From: Nostoc sp. ATCC 53789
Lineage (GTDB): Bacteria; Cyanobacteriota; Cyanobacteriia; Cyanobacteriales; Nostocaceae
Reading direction: 5' to 3'
Length of the DNA stretch: 64,000 nt
NCBI RefSeq assembly: GCF_009873495.1
Contig: NZ_CP046703.1
Span: 496,001 to 560,000, forward strand
Shown here: piece by piece, positions 52,052 through 60,729 of the stretch
Numbering within the stretch: the stretch's first letter is position 1
Layout of the letters: every line of letters begins with the position of its first letter
Notes under the pieces: model-generated
The model's database searches: none
Told to the model about the DNA's origin: nothing
Seen by the model: only the letters and a program-made list of their open reading frames with translations
Translations under genes and position numbers: made by a program

Positions 52052-54985
52052 ATGATTGCAGTGAAGACACGCCAAGAACTTGAACTAGAAAATATAGCTC
52101 TACGTAATCAAGTACAAGTATTAGAAGAGACTTTTAGAGCTATCAGAATGGGTAAGGTAGATGCTTTAGTTGTATCTAGCGCTCAAGAAGAACGAATTTT
52201 TACTTTGCAAGATGCTGATTATCCTTACCGTGCTTTTTTGCAAGAGATGTATGAAGGCACTGTGACGATAGACAATTGTGGAACAATTCTTTACTGTAAT
52301 CATCCGTTAGCGGTAATGCTCAAAAAGCCACTAGAGAAAGTAATCGGCTCTAACTTTGAGGATTACATAGCGCCACAAGAAAAACAGGTATTTCAAGGAT
52401 TATTTCAGCAAGCAAGACAGGTATTTTGTCGAGGAGAAGTTTACTTAATTGCTGAGGATGAGACTCAAATACCTGTTTATTTGTCTTTTAAACCATTGCA
52501 AATAGACGACATAGCCGTTACTTGCATAATAGTAACCGACTTAACCGAGCAAAAACGTAATGCGGAAATTGTAGCAGATGAAAGACTAGCAAATTCTATT
52601 CTGGAACAAGCAGGCGAAGCAATCGTTGTATGCGATCGCAGTTGGCAAATTATTCGCGCCAATCAAGTAGCACAGAAATTATGTGGTAATAATCCATTAT
52701 TTCAACAATTTGATTTGTCGTTTCCACTGCAATGTAGTTATTGTAATGGCTATCAAAATATAGAAAAATGTTTATTTCTTGACAAATCAGCAAATTGCCA
52801 GCAAAAGCAAGAAGTATTTTCACTATCTAGCTTGCTACAAGGTCAATGTTTCCAAGGAGTAGAAGTATTATTAACCCGCCAAGATGGTAGCAAATTCAAT
52901 TTATTGTTGAGTGCTACTCCATTATTAAATTTAGACAACCAAATTATTGGTAGTGTAGTGACCCTAACGAATATCACAGAGCGCAAGCAAGCAGAAGAAA
53001 GAATAGCACAGATGATAATCCGTGAACAAGCGGCTTGTGCAGAAGCGGAAGCAAACAAAAATCGTTTATTTAATATATTAGAGAGTATTAGTGATGCTTT
53101 TGTAGCAATTGATGTTAATTGGTGCTATACATACGTTAATCAAAAAGCAGCAGAAATTGTCGGGAAGAAAGCAAAGGATTTAATTGGTAAAAATATTTGG
53201 CAAGAATCTCCCGATTTACTTAGTCAGAATTCTTATAATGATTATTTACAAGCTTTAAATGAACAAAGTTTTCTTCAAGTAGAAAAATTTTATCCATCAA
53301 GCCAACGCTGGTTTCAAAAGCGCATTTATCCTTCTGTAGGAGGTATATCAATTTTTTTAAAAGAAATAACTAAAGAAAAACAGACTGAGATTGCTTTGCA
53401 GGAAAGTGAAGAACGGTTAAGGTTAGCTTTAGAAGCAGCACAAATAGGAACTTGGGATTGGAATATTTTTACTAACCATCTCAAGTGGTCAAGTCGTCAA
53501 GAGCAATTATTTGGTATAACTCCAGGTACGTTTACAAGTAGCTATGAAGCTTTTCTCACCTACGTCCACCCTGAGGATAGAGAAGCAGTTCACCAAGCAG
53601 TAATGGGTGCCAAAGACAATAAATCTGAATATTATGTGGAATACAGAGTTGTTTGGTCTGATGCTAGCATTCACTGGATTGGAGCTAAAGGAGAATGTAT
53701 CTATGACGATGAAGGTACAGCATTACGAATGCTTGGTACTTGTTTGGATATTACCCAACGCAAGCAAGCACAAGCAGCTTTGCAGCAAGCAAAAGCAGAA
53801 TTAGAAATTAAAGTTGTAGAACGAACTGCTGAATTATCTCAAGCAAATACACACTTGCATAGATTAATCAATATTCTAACAGCAACTATTAACCAACAAA
53901 CAAAAATTGAAGCTCAACTACGTGAAGCAAACCGCCGTTGGCGTAGCTTATTAGAAAATGTGCAGTTGTTAGTTATTGGACTGGATAAGACAGGGAAAGT
54001 TGAATACGTTAATCCTTTCTTTTTAGAATTGAGTGGGTATACCCAAGAAGAAATTTTAGGTAAAGAGTGGATTGCCAATTTTATACCGCAATATCAGCAA
54101 GATAATATCCAAAAGATTTTTGTAGAAACGTTAGAGCAAGAATTGCATTCTCACTACCAGAACGAAATTATTACTAAATCTAGAGAAGAACGCGTAATTG
54201 CCTGGAACAATACAATACTACAAGATTCACAAGGCGCAATAATAGGTACTATGAGTATTGGTGAAGATATCACCCAACGCTATGCTTTAGAAAAAATTAA
54301 GAATGAGTTTATCTCAGTTGTTAGTCACGAATTACGTACACCCATGACTTCAATTCAAGGAGGTTTAAGCTTATTGAAAACTGGTTTGGTAAAACTTGAT
54401 TCTGACAAGGGTAAACGCATCATTCAAATTGTTTCAGAAAGCTCTGAACGCTTAGTCAGGTTAGTAAATGATATTTTAGATTTAGAAAGATTGCAATCTG
54501 GAAAAATTACTTTAAATAAAAAACAAGTTAATGCTGCTGACTTATTAACAGAAGCTACAGAATTAATGCAAATAATGGCTAACAATGCAGGCATAAATCT
54601 GTTAGCCTTACCTCAAAATATTAACTTAACAGTTGACAAAGATCGGATTATTCAAGTACTAACTAATTTGCTGAGTAACGCAATTAAGTTTTCACCTCAA
54701 GGGTCTACTGTATCAATAGCAGTAGAAGAAATTAAAGGAAAAGATGGCCAAACCTCAGATGTGTTATTGAAGGTACAAGACCAAGGTAGAGGTATTCCTG
54801 CTAACAAGTTAGAATCTATTTTTGAGCGGTTTCATCAAGTGGATGCTTCTGATTCTCGCAAGCAAGGTGGAACAGGTTTAGGTCTAGCTATTTGTCGCAA
54901 TATAGTAGAACAACACAACGGGCAAATTTGGGTTGAAAGTAAAATAGGATCAGGTAGTATTTTTTACTTAAAGCTACCTTTGTAA
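52052..54985 (+). CDS. Multi-PAS sensor histidine kinase
   Basis: 977 aa (ATG at 52052; TTG at 52043 possible). No membrane span, so cytosolic. An N-terminal coiled coil leads to about five PAS/PAC units (around 60-170, 185-325, 345-455, 465-590 and 630-750, several ending in 'ITERKQ' or 'ITQRKQ'). HisKA with His759 (VVSHELRTP) and HATPase_c ('NLLSNAIKF', 'DQGRGIP', 'GGTGLGLAI') follow. PAS 2 carries an unusual cysteine cluster, Cys228, Cys231, Cys240 and Cys249, which could bind a metal or iron-sulphur cluster or be redox-active. The divergent CheY-like protein is a possible partner. Signal unknown. Confidence 0.9.
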   Translation: MIAVKTRQELELENIALRNQVQVLEETFRAIRMGKVDALVVSSAQEERIFTLQDADYPYRAFLQEMYEGTVTIDNCGTILYCNHPLAVMLKKPLEKVIGSNFEDYIAPQEKQVFQGLFQQARQVFCRGEVYLIAEDETQIPVYLSFKPLQIDDIAVTCIIVTDLTEQKRNAEIVADERLANSILEQAGEAIVVCDRSWQIIRANQVAQKLCGNNPLFQQFDLSFPLQCSYCNGYQNIEKCLFLDKSANCQQKQEVFSLSSLLQGQCFQGVEVLLTRQDGSKFNLLLSATPLLNLDNQIIGSVVTLTNITERKQAEERIAQMIIREQAACAEAEANKNRLFNILESISDAFVAIDVNWCYTYVNQKAAEIVGKKAKDLIGKNIWQESPDLLSQNSYNDYLQALNEQSFLQVEKFYPSSQRWFQKRIYPSVGGISIFLKEITKEKQTEIALQESEERLRLALEAAQIGTWDWNIFTNHLKWSSRQEQLFGITPGTFTSSYEAFLTYVHPEDREAVHQAVMGAKDNKSEYYVEYRVVWSDASIHWIGAKGECIYDDEGTALRMLGTCLDITQRKQAQAALQQAKAELEIKVVERTAELSQANTHLHRLINILTATINQQTKIEAQLREANRRWRSLLENVQLLVIGLDKTGKVEYVNPFFLELSGYTQEEILGKEWIANFIPQYQQDNIQKIFVETLEQELHSHYQNEIITKSREERVIAWNNTILQDSQGAIIGTMSIGEDITQRYALEKIKNEFISVVSHELRTPMTSIQGGLSLLKTGLVKLDSDKGKRIIQIVSESSERLVRLVNDILDLERLQSGKITLNKKQVNAADLLTEATELMQIMANNAGINLLALPQNINLTVDKDRIIQVLTNLLSNAIKFSPQGSTVSIAVEEIKGKDGQTSDVLLKVQDQGRGIPANKLESIFERFHQVDASDSRKQGGTGLGLAICRNIVEQHNGQIWVESKIGSGSIFYLKLPL

Positions 54986-55005
54986 ATTAAGCATAGCTAC
55001 TTACC

Positions 55006-55127
55006 TAATACTTTTCGGTTAAGGGGGAAAGGGGAAAGGGAAAGGGTTTAAATTTACCTTTACCCCAAACCCAATAAGCTTTGCCCAGACCAAAAGAGAG
55101 ATTGTTGGGTTTATCCGAAAAGTATTG
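55006..55127. mobile_element. CAATAC-family MITE variant with 10-bp target duplication
   Basis: 122 bp; left end TAATACTTTTCGGTTAAG, right end (reverse complement) CAATACTTTTCGGATAAA. It is flanked by perfect 10-bp direct repeats GCTACTTACC (54996-55005, 55128-55137). Inside ppsA's upstream region. Confidence 0.8.
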
Positions 55128-55272
55128 GCTACTTACCTATATTTGATATTTGCAGTATTTCTCTGTAAATTATTTAGCTATACCCTCACAAGTTCCTCAA
55201 ATAATCTTTCTATAACCATAAGTATGAGACGACTATAACCCTCGTGATTAGCTTGATAAAAGGAAATTTTCC

Positions 55273-57714
55273 ATGCCAGAAGCACTAGTTAATCAACAAA
55301 CTAATCATCAACTTTCCCAAGACAAAGACTTGGTATTACCTTTAAGCGAAGTTGGAATTGCTGATATACCCCTAGTGGGTGGCAAAAACGCTTCTTTGGG
55401 AGAAATGATTCAACAGCTTGTACCCAAAGGCATTAAAGTTCCCACAGGATTTGCCACTACAGCTTACGCTTATCGCTACTTTATCTCTTGTGCTGGTTTG
55501 GAACCTAAATTGCAGCAATTGTTTGCCAATTTAAATGTAGAAGATATGAACAATCTCCATTTTATTGGTCAGCAAGCACGGTCTTTAATACTGCAAACTC
55601 CATTTCCCCTAGAATTGCAACAAGCAATTACCCAAGCTTATCAAGACCTTGAAAAACAATATGGCACAAACACAGATGTTGCAGTCCGTTCTAGTGCCAC
55701 AGCAGAAGACTTACCTGATGCTAGCTTTGCCGGACAGCAAGAAACATACCTTAATGTCCACGGGTTACAAGCTATACTAGAAGCCTGTCACAAGTGCTTT
55801 GCTTCGATCTATACTGATCGTGCTATTTCTTACCGGGAAATCAAAGGTTTTGACCACTTTAGTATAGCCCTCTCAGTAGGCGTACAAAAAATGGTGCGTT
55901 CTGACCTAGCAACATCTGGTGTGATGTTCTCAATTGATACTGAGACAGGTTTTCAAGATGTAGCACTGATTACTGCTGCTTATGGTTTGGGAGAAAATGT
56001 AGTACAGGGAGCGGTCAATCCAGACGAGTACTTAGTATTTAAACCTACACTTAAGCAGGGATATCGCCCAATTTTAGAAAAACGCCTGGGTACAAAAGAA
56101 ATCAAGATGGTCTACGATGTCGGCGGATCGAAATTGACCAAAAATATAAGTGTTGTTGTTAGCGATCGCTTAAAATATGCCCTTAGTGATGAAGAAATTT
56201 TACAACTAGCCCAAGCTTGTTGTCTGATTGAAGAACATTACTCAAAAGTTCGTGGTGTCTACACACCAATGGATATTGAGTGGGCCAAGGACGGGATTAC
56301 CAATGAACTTTTTATCGTGCAGGCGCGTCCCGAAACAGTACAATCTCAGAAATCAAAAAATGTTCTCCGCACTTATCAATTACAACAAAAAGGTGAAGTG
56401 TTGAGTACAGGGCGGAGTGTGGGTGAAATGATTGGTCAAGGTAAAGCCAGAGTTATTCTGGATGTGCAGCAAATTGACCAGTTTCAGCCTGGAGAAGTGC
56501 TAGTCACAAATCGCACCGATCCTGACTGGGAACCAATCATGAAACGTGCTAGTGCAATTATCACTAATCAAGGTGGGCGTACTTGCCATAGTGCAATTAT
56601 TGCTAGAGAAATAGGTATTCCGGCAATAGTTGGTTGTGGTAATGCCAGCACCGTTTTGAAAACAGGACAAGAAATTACTGTTTCTTGTGCAGAAGGCGAA
56701 ACGGGCAAAGTTTACCAAGGTTTATTACCTTATGAAGTGAAAGAATTAGCATTGGAAAATTTGCCCCACACTGGTACCAAAATTATGATGAATGTGGGTA
56801 ATCCAGAAGAAGCATTGAGTTATGCCGCTATCCCTAATGATGGAGTTGGATTAGCGCGGATGGAATTTATTATTGCTAATCATATTAAAACGCATCCACT
56901 GGCGTTAATTCACTTTGATAAATTAGAAGATGAGTTTGCAAAATCTCAGATTGCTGAGTTAACTGCCCAATACAAAGATAAAGCGGCATACTTTATCGAT
57001 AAACTAACTCAAGGTATTGGCACGATCGCAGCTGCTTTTTATCCCAAACCTGTAATTGTGCGCCTGTCAGACTTCAAGAGTAACGAATATGCTAACCTTT
57101 TGGGTGGCAAGCAGTTTGAACCCCAAGAAGAAAACCCGATGTTGGGGTGGCGTGGTGCTTCGCGTTACTACGATGAACGCTATCGTGAAGGCTTCGCTTT
57201 AGAATGTCTAGCGATGAAAAATGTGCGCGATCGCATGGGTTTAACTAATGTAATTTTAATGGTGCCATTTTGTCGGACTCCCAAAGAAGGTCGGCGTGTG
57301 CTATCAGAGATGGCCAAGCATGGTTTGGTGCAGGGAGAAAACAGTTTACAAGTTTATGTGATGTGCGAGTTACCTAGTAATGTGCAATTAGCAGATGAGT
57401 TTTGTGAAATCTTTGATGGTTTCTCAATTGGCTCGAATGACTTGACACAATTGACATTAGGAGTAGATAGAGATTCGGAATTAGTAGCGCATTTATTTGA
57501 TGAACGGAATGAAGCGGTGAAGCTGATGATTGCCAAAGCCATAGCCACAGTTCAAAAGCACGGACGTAAAATTGGTATTTGTGGTCAAGCACCGAGCGAC
57601 TATCCAGAATTTGCCCAATTTCTGGTTCAGCAAGGTATTGATTCTATCAGTCTTAACCCTGACTCCGTATTGAAGACTCTTTTAGAAATAGCAAGTGCGG
57701 AAGAAGGTAATTGA
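55273..57714 (+). CDS. ppsA: Phosphoenolpyruvate synthase
   Basis: 813-aa cytosolic enzyme forming PEP from pyruvate and ATP. N-terminal ATP-grasp-like nucleotide domain (about 20-340: 'VGGKNASLGEM', 'VAVRSSATAEDLPDASFAGQQETYLNV'), central swivelling domain with phospho-His439 in 'GGRTCHSAIIAREIGIPA', and C-terminal PEP/pyruvate barrel (about 480-805) with 'LARMEF', 'NPMLGWRGASRYYDE' and 'IGSNDLTQLTLGVDRDS'. Full length. Alone downstream of a MITE-bearing promoter region; a regulatory kinase/phosphatase partner (PpsR) is not adjacent. Pyruvate phosphate dikinase is the nearest alternative but is longer, and these motifs read as PpsA. Confidence 0.95.
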   Translation: MPEALVNQQTNHQLSQDKDLVLPLSEVGIADIPLVGGKNASLGEMIQQLVPKGIKVPTGFATTAYAYRYFISCAGLEPKLQQLFANLNVEDMNNLHFIGQQARSLILQTPFPLELQQAITQAYQDLEKQYGTNTDVAVRSSATAEDLPDASFAGQQETYLNVHGLQAILEACHKCFASIYTDRAISYREIKGFDHFSIALSVGVQKMVRSDLATSGVMFSIDTETGFQDVALITAAYGLGENVVQGAVNPDEYLVFKPTLKQGYRPILEKRLGTKEIKMVYDVGGSKLTKNISVVVSDRLKYALSDEEILQLAQACCLIEEHYSKVRGVYTPMDIEWAKDGITNELFIVQARPETVQSQKSKNVLRTYQLQQKGEVLSTGRSVGEMIGQGKARVILDVQQIDQFQPGEVLVTNRTDPDWEPIMKRASAIITNQGGRTCHSAIIAREIGIPAIVGCGNASTVLKTGQEITVSCAEGETGKVYQGLLPYEVKELALENLPHTGTKIMMNVGNPEEALSYAAIPNDGVGLARMEFIIANHIKTHPLALIHFDKLEDEFAKSQIAELTAQYKDKAAYFIDKLTQGIGTIAAAFYPKPVIVRLSDFKSNEYANLLGGKQFEPQEENPMLGWRGASRYYDERYREGFALECLAMKNVRDRMGLTNVILMVPFCRTPKEGRRVLSEMAKHGLVQGENSLQVYVMCELPSNVQLADEFCEIFDGFSIGSNDLTQLTLGVDRDSELVAHLFDERNEAVKLMIAKAIATVQKHGRKIGICGQAPSDYPEFAQFLVQQGIDSISLNPDSVLKTLLEIASAEEGN

Positions 57715-57986
57715 AAAAGAGGCAGGGGAGCAGGGGGCAGGGGGCAGGGAGCAGGGGTAAATGTGTTAATCGTCGTCCGCTACCCTATGCCCACCCTCAA
57801 CTCGAAGTCACGGGTGGGGACTTCCGCGACACGTTAAACTTTTAACTAATTTCAGCAGAAGTCCCACATCTCACTTTTAGGAGTGTGGGATGAATGCTGT
57901 GTGAGTTGACGACTGTCCTCTGACCGATATTGAGCGTAGGCGAAATCAAGGAAGAGGACATGGAGGAAACGAACAAATTCTTACGT
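57715..57986. other. ppsA 3' flank and left end of the IS605 element
   Basis: A GGGAGCAGGGGGCAGGGGGC-like run at 57722-57755, then likely the left end of the IS200/IS605 element. Foldable sequences CACCC..CGGGTG (57791-57815) and AGTCCCACATC...GTGTGGGA (57861-57890) are present. The exact end is not determined. Confidence 0.45.
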
Positions 57987-58400
57987 TTATTCTGCGGGTG
58001 ATTCTTGCGCTTCAATGTATTTTCTAAGAGTTGATACGGTAACACCACCACAACTAGCAACAAAATAAGAACCGCTCCAGAACACATCTTTCCAGTAAAA
58101 ACTTTCTAGGTGTTCTGCAAATTCTTGCCGGAGTTTTCTAGATGATACAGACTTCAAAATATTTACTAATTTGCTCAATTCAACATCTGGATGATATTGA
58201 AAAAGTAAATGTACATGGTCATCTTCACCATTAAATTCTACCAGTTTACAATCCCACTTTTCTAGCAATTCTTGCATTACAGTATTTAGTTTACTTAGCA
58301 TCTCGGATGTAAATGCTTTACGCCGATATTTAGTAACCAGCACTAAATGTACTTTCATGTCGCTAATAGACCTTCCTTTTGAAACAAAATCATCTTTCAT
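57987..58400 (-). CDS. tnpA: IS200/IS605-family transposase TnpA (Y1 HUH)
   Basis: 137-aa single-strand transposase. The HUH metal motif is His62-Val-His64 (DDHVHLLF) and the catalytic tyrosine is Tyr128 (LRKYIEAQ), both intact. 'MKVHLVLVTKYRRKAF' is the family's N-terminal strand. It is divergent from tnpB with a 53-bp gap, the IS605 arrangement. Probably active. Confidence 0.94.
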   Translation of the reverse strand: MKDDFVSKGRSISDMKVHLVLVTKYRRKAFTSEMLSKLNTVMQELLEKWDCKLVEFNGEDDHVHLLFQYHPDVELSKLVNILKSVSSRKLRQEFAEHLESFYWKDVFWSGSYFVASCGGVTVSTLRKYIEAQESPAE

Positions 58401-58453
58401 ATTATGCCTAAGTCAGTGTATGCTAAAAAAGCAACACTTAATTGATCGAATAA

Positions 58454-59641
58454 GTGAGAATCTCTTATCAGTACCGATTAAAACCAACGAAAGAACAAGC
58501 ATTGCATATTGATAAAACATTAGATATGCTGCGATGTCAGTATAATTATCAGCTTGCTCAGAGGTTTGATTGGTATGAGCAAAACAGATGCCCTATAGAT
58601 AGATGCTCACTTGTTCTTTGTCATATCCCAGAGTTAAAAGATAAGCCTAATCGCTTTAGTCAACAGGCAACGCTAACCCAACTAAAAAAAGACAGACCTT
58701 GGTACAAAAGCATTCATTCTCAAGTTCTACAAGAAGTTCCTAAAAAAGTTGAATTAGCTTTTGATCGTTGGCTAAAAGGTGATAATACTGGCAATCGTAG
58801 CGGTAAACCTAGACTCAAAGGTAAAGGGCAGTATAAAACTTTTACGTATCCACAATTCAAAAAGGAGCATTTTGAAAACGATAAAATAACATTGTCAAAA
58901 ATAGGTGCTGTAAAAGTAATTGTTCATCGTCAAATGCCGGAAGGGTTTGACATTAAAACTGTAGCTGTTACCAAAAAAGCTGATGGATATTATGTAACTC
59001 TGAGCTTAGAAGATAAAACTGTACCGACGGTCAAACCGGATTTTGACACTAACAATATTGTCGGAATTGATGTTGGGCTGATAGATTTTTATGTTGCCTC
59101 TGACAATACTAGAATTGCTGCACCAAAATATCTTCGCAAAGCTGAACGAAAATTAAAGTCAGCGCAGAGAAGAGTATCAAGACGCAAAAAAGGCTCTAAT
59201 CGTCGTAAAAAAGCTATTAGAAAGTTAGGTATCCAGCATAAAAAAGTAGCGGATACCCGTAAAGATTTTCATTTCAAGGCTGCTAACAACTTACTCAAAA
59301 AGTATGATGTTATCGCAGTAGAAAAACTGAACATCAAAGGACTGGCTAAATCACGACTTGCTAAAAGTGTAAACGATGCTGGTTGGGGACAATTTATTTC
59401 GATACTGACAGTCAAAGCCGAAAACGCTGGACTGAAAGTTGTTGCTGTAAATCCAAACGGCACAAGCCAAGAATGCTCTAATTGTGGCACTAAGGTAATA
59501 AAGCCACTATCAGAAAGAACGCATAATTGCCCTAATTGCAAGGTTAGTTTGTGTAGGGATCTGAATGCAAGCCTGAATATAAAAGCGCGTGGGGCACACG
59601 CCTTAAAAGCTCAGATAATGTCTTCATTGAAGAGTCTCTGA
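58454..59641 (+). CDS. tnpB: TnpB (OrfB), RNA-guided nuclease of the IS605 element
   Basis: 395 aa, GTG start. RuvC-like catalytic residues Asp206 (GIDVGLIDF), Glu290 (AVEKLNIKGL) and Asp369 (CRDLNASLNI) are all present, and the zinc ribbon Cys341, Cys344, Cys359 and Cys362 is intact. The N-terminal helix-turn-helix OrfB_IS605 region includes 'RYKLKPT'-type sequence (here SYQYRLKPTKEQ). TnpB relatives cut DNA guided by an omegaRNA transcribed from the 3' end of tnpB and the right end of the element. With all residues kept, it is likely functional. Confidence 0.94.
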   Translation: MRISYQYRLKPTKEQALHIDKTLDMLRCQYNYQLAQRFDWYEQNRCPIDRCSLVLCHIPELKDKPNRFSQQATLTQLKKDRPWYKSIHSQVLQEVPKKVELAFDRWLKGDNTGNRSGKPRLKGKGQYKTFTYPQFKKEHFENDKITLSKIGAVKVIVHRQMPEGFDIKTVAVTKKADGYYVTLSLEDKTVPTVKPDFDTNNIVGIDVGLIDFYVASDNTRIAAPKYLRKAERKLKSAQRRVSRRKKGSNRRKKAIRKLGIQHKKVADTRKDFHFKAANNLLKKYDVIAVEKLNIKGLAKSRLAKSVNDAGWGQFISILTVKAENAGLKVVAVNPNGTSQECSNCGTKVIKPLSERTHNCPNCKVSLCRDLNASLNIKARGAHALKAQIMSSLKSL

Positions 59642-59647
59642 GAAGCT

Positions 59648-59682
59648 CGCGCTTACCTGTACTCAGGAAGCGCGAGTATGTC
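59648..59682 (+). repeat. Right-end hairpin of the IS605 element
   Basis: CTCGCGCTT ... AAGCGCGAG (9-bp stem) directly after tnpB, followed by TATGTCAC. It fits an imperfect-palindrome right end recognised by TnpA and would be the 3' part of an omegaRNA. Confidence 0.6.
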
Positions 59683-60712
59683 ACCCGAAGTAATAGGAAG
59701 TGTCGTGAATTGTTGCCCATTCAGGTTTATAAGTGGCAAGAGAGCGCATATATTGGGCACGTTCAAAAGCGCTGGGATTTGGACAATGCTTTTGACTCAT
59801 ACTCCCCTGCATTTGTTGGACTGATTCATATTCATGTTTTTGCATCCATTCGCGCATTTCCTGCTCGATGACTCTAATGTGGTTGATCCCATTTCGTAAC
59901 AGTGCCGAGCAAAGCATCGTAATCTTGGCACCAGCCATGAGCATTTTTAACGCATCATCACCCCTCTGAATACCACTTGTTGCTGCCAAATCAGCATGAA
60001 TACGACCATAGAGAATGGCAATCCATCGCAGAGGTAATCGCATTGATTGCGGTGTACTTAACAGTACATTGGGTTCAACATCAAGGAGATTGAGATTAAT
60101 ATCCGGCTGGTAAAAGCGGTTAAATAGTACTAAAGCATCAGCACCCGCCTCATCCAAACGTTTTGCCATATTTGCCATATTGGTGAAGTACGGGCTGAGT
60201 TTGACTGCTACGGGGATAGTTACTGCTGCTTTGACTGCACAAAGAATATTAATATAGGTTTGCTCAATTTCATTGCTTGTTAGTTCCATATCAGTAGGGA
60301 CATAATAAATATTCAATTCCAGCGCGTCTGCTCCCGCTTGCTGAATTTGTTTGGCATAGTTTGTCCACCCACCAACAGATGAGCCATTGAGACTGGCAAT
60401 AATTGGAATGCTCACCTTCTGCTTGGTTTTGTGGATATGCTCTAAATAAGTTTCTGGCCCTACCCGAAAGCTAGCTGAGTTAGGGAAGTAACTTAAGGCT
60501 TCAGAAAAACTTTCAGTTCCTTGAGTGAGGTGATGGTGGAGTTCATCACGTTCTAGGCGCAACTGTTCTTCAAATAATGAATGCATCACCACTGCGGCTG
60601 CACCTGCATCTTCCATGCGTTGGATGTTGTCAATATCCTCTGATAGAGGGGATGCAGAGGGAACAAAAGGCGATCGCAATTTCATTCCCATATAAGTTGT
60701 AGTTAAATCCAT
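59681..60712 (-). CDS. Dihydroorotate dehydrogenase-like flavoprotein
   Basis: 343 aa from ATG 60712, which has an SD (AGGAG) and clears the overlap with nifJ that the longer start would create. TIM-barrel flavoprotein of the DHOD/dihydropyrimidine dehydrogenase type: 'LTTTYMGMKLRSPFVPSASPLSEDIDNIQRMEDAGAAAVVMHSLFEEQ', 'IIASLNGSSVGGW', 'PVAVKLSPYFTNMANMAKRLDEAGADALVLFNRFY' and 'TSGIQRGDDALKMLMAGAKI'. It follows nifJ by 17 bp on the same strand, an arrangement often seen, and may accept electrons from, or work with, the ferredoxin-linked enzyme. It is not the classical pyrD, and the substrate is unknown. Confidence 0.85.
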   Translation of the reverse strand: MDLTTTYMGMKLRSPFVPSASPLSEDIDNIQRMEDAGAAAVVMHSLFEEQLRLERDELHHHLTQGTESFSEALSYFPNSASFRVGPETYLEHIHKTKQKVSIPIIASLNGSSVGGWTNYAKQIQQAGADALELNIYYVPTDMELTSNEIEQTYINILCAVKAAVTIPVAVKLSPYFTNMANMAKRLDEAGADALVLFNRFYQPDINLNLLDVEPNVLLSTPQSMRLPLRWIAILYGRIHADLAATSGIQRGDDALKMLMAGAKITMLCSALLRNGINHIRVIEQEMREWMQKHEYESVQQMQGSMSQKHCPNPSAFERAQYMRSLATYKPEWATIHDTSYYFG

Positions 60713-60729
60713 TATGATGACTCCTGTTT

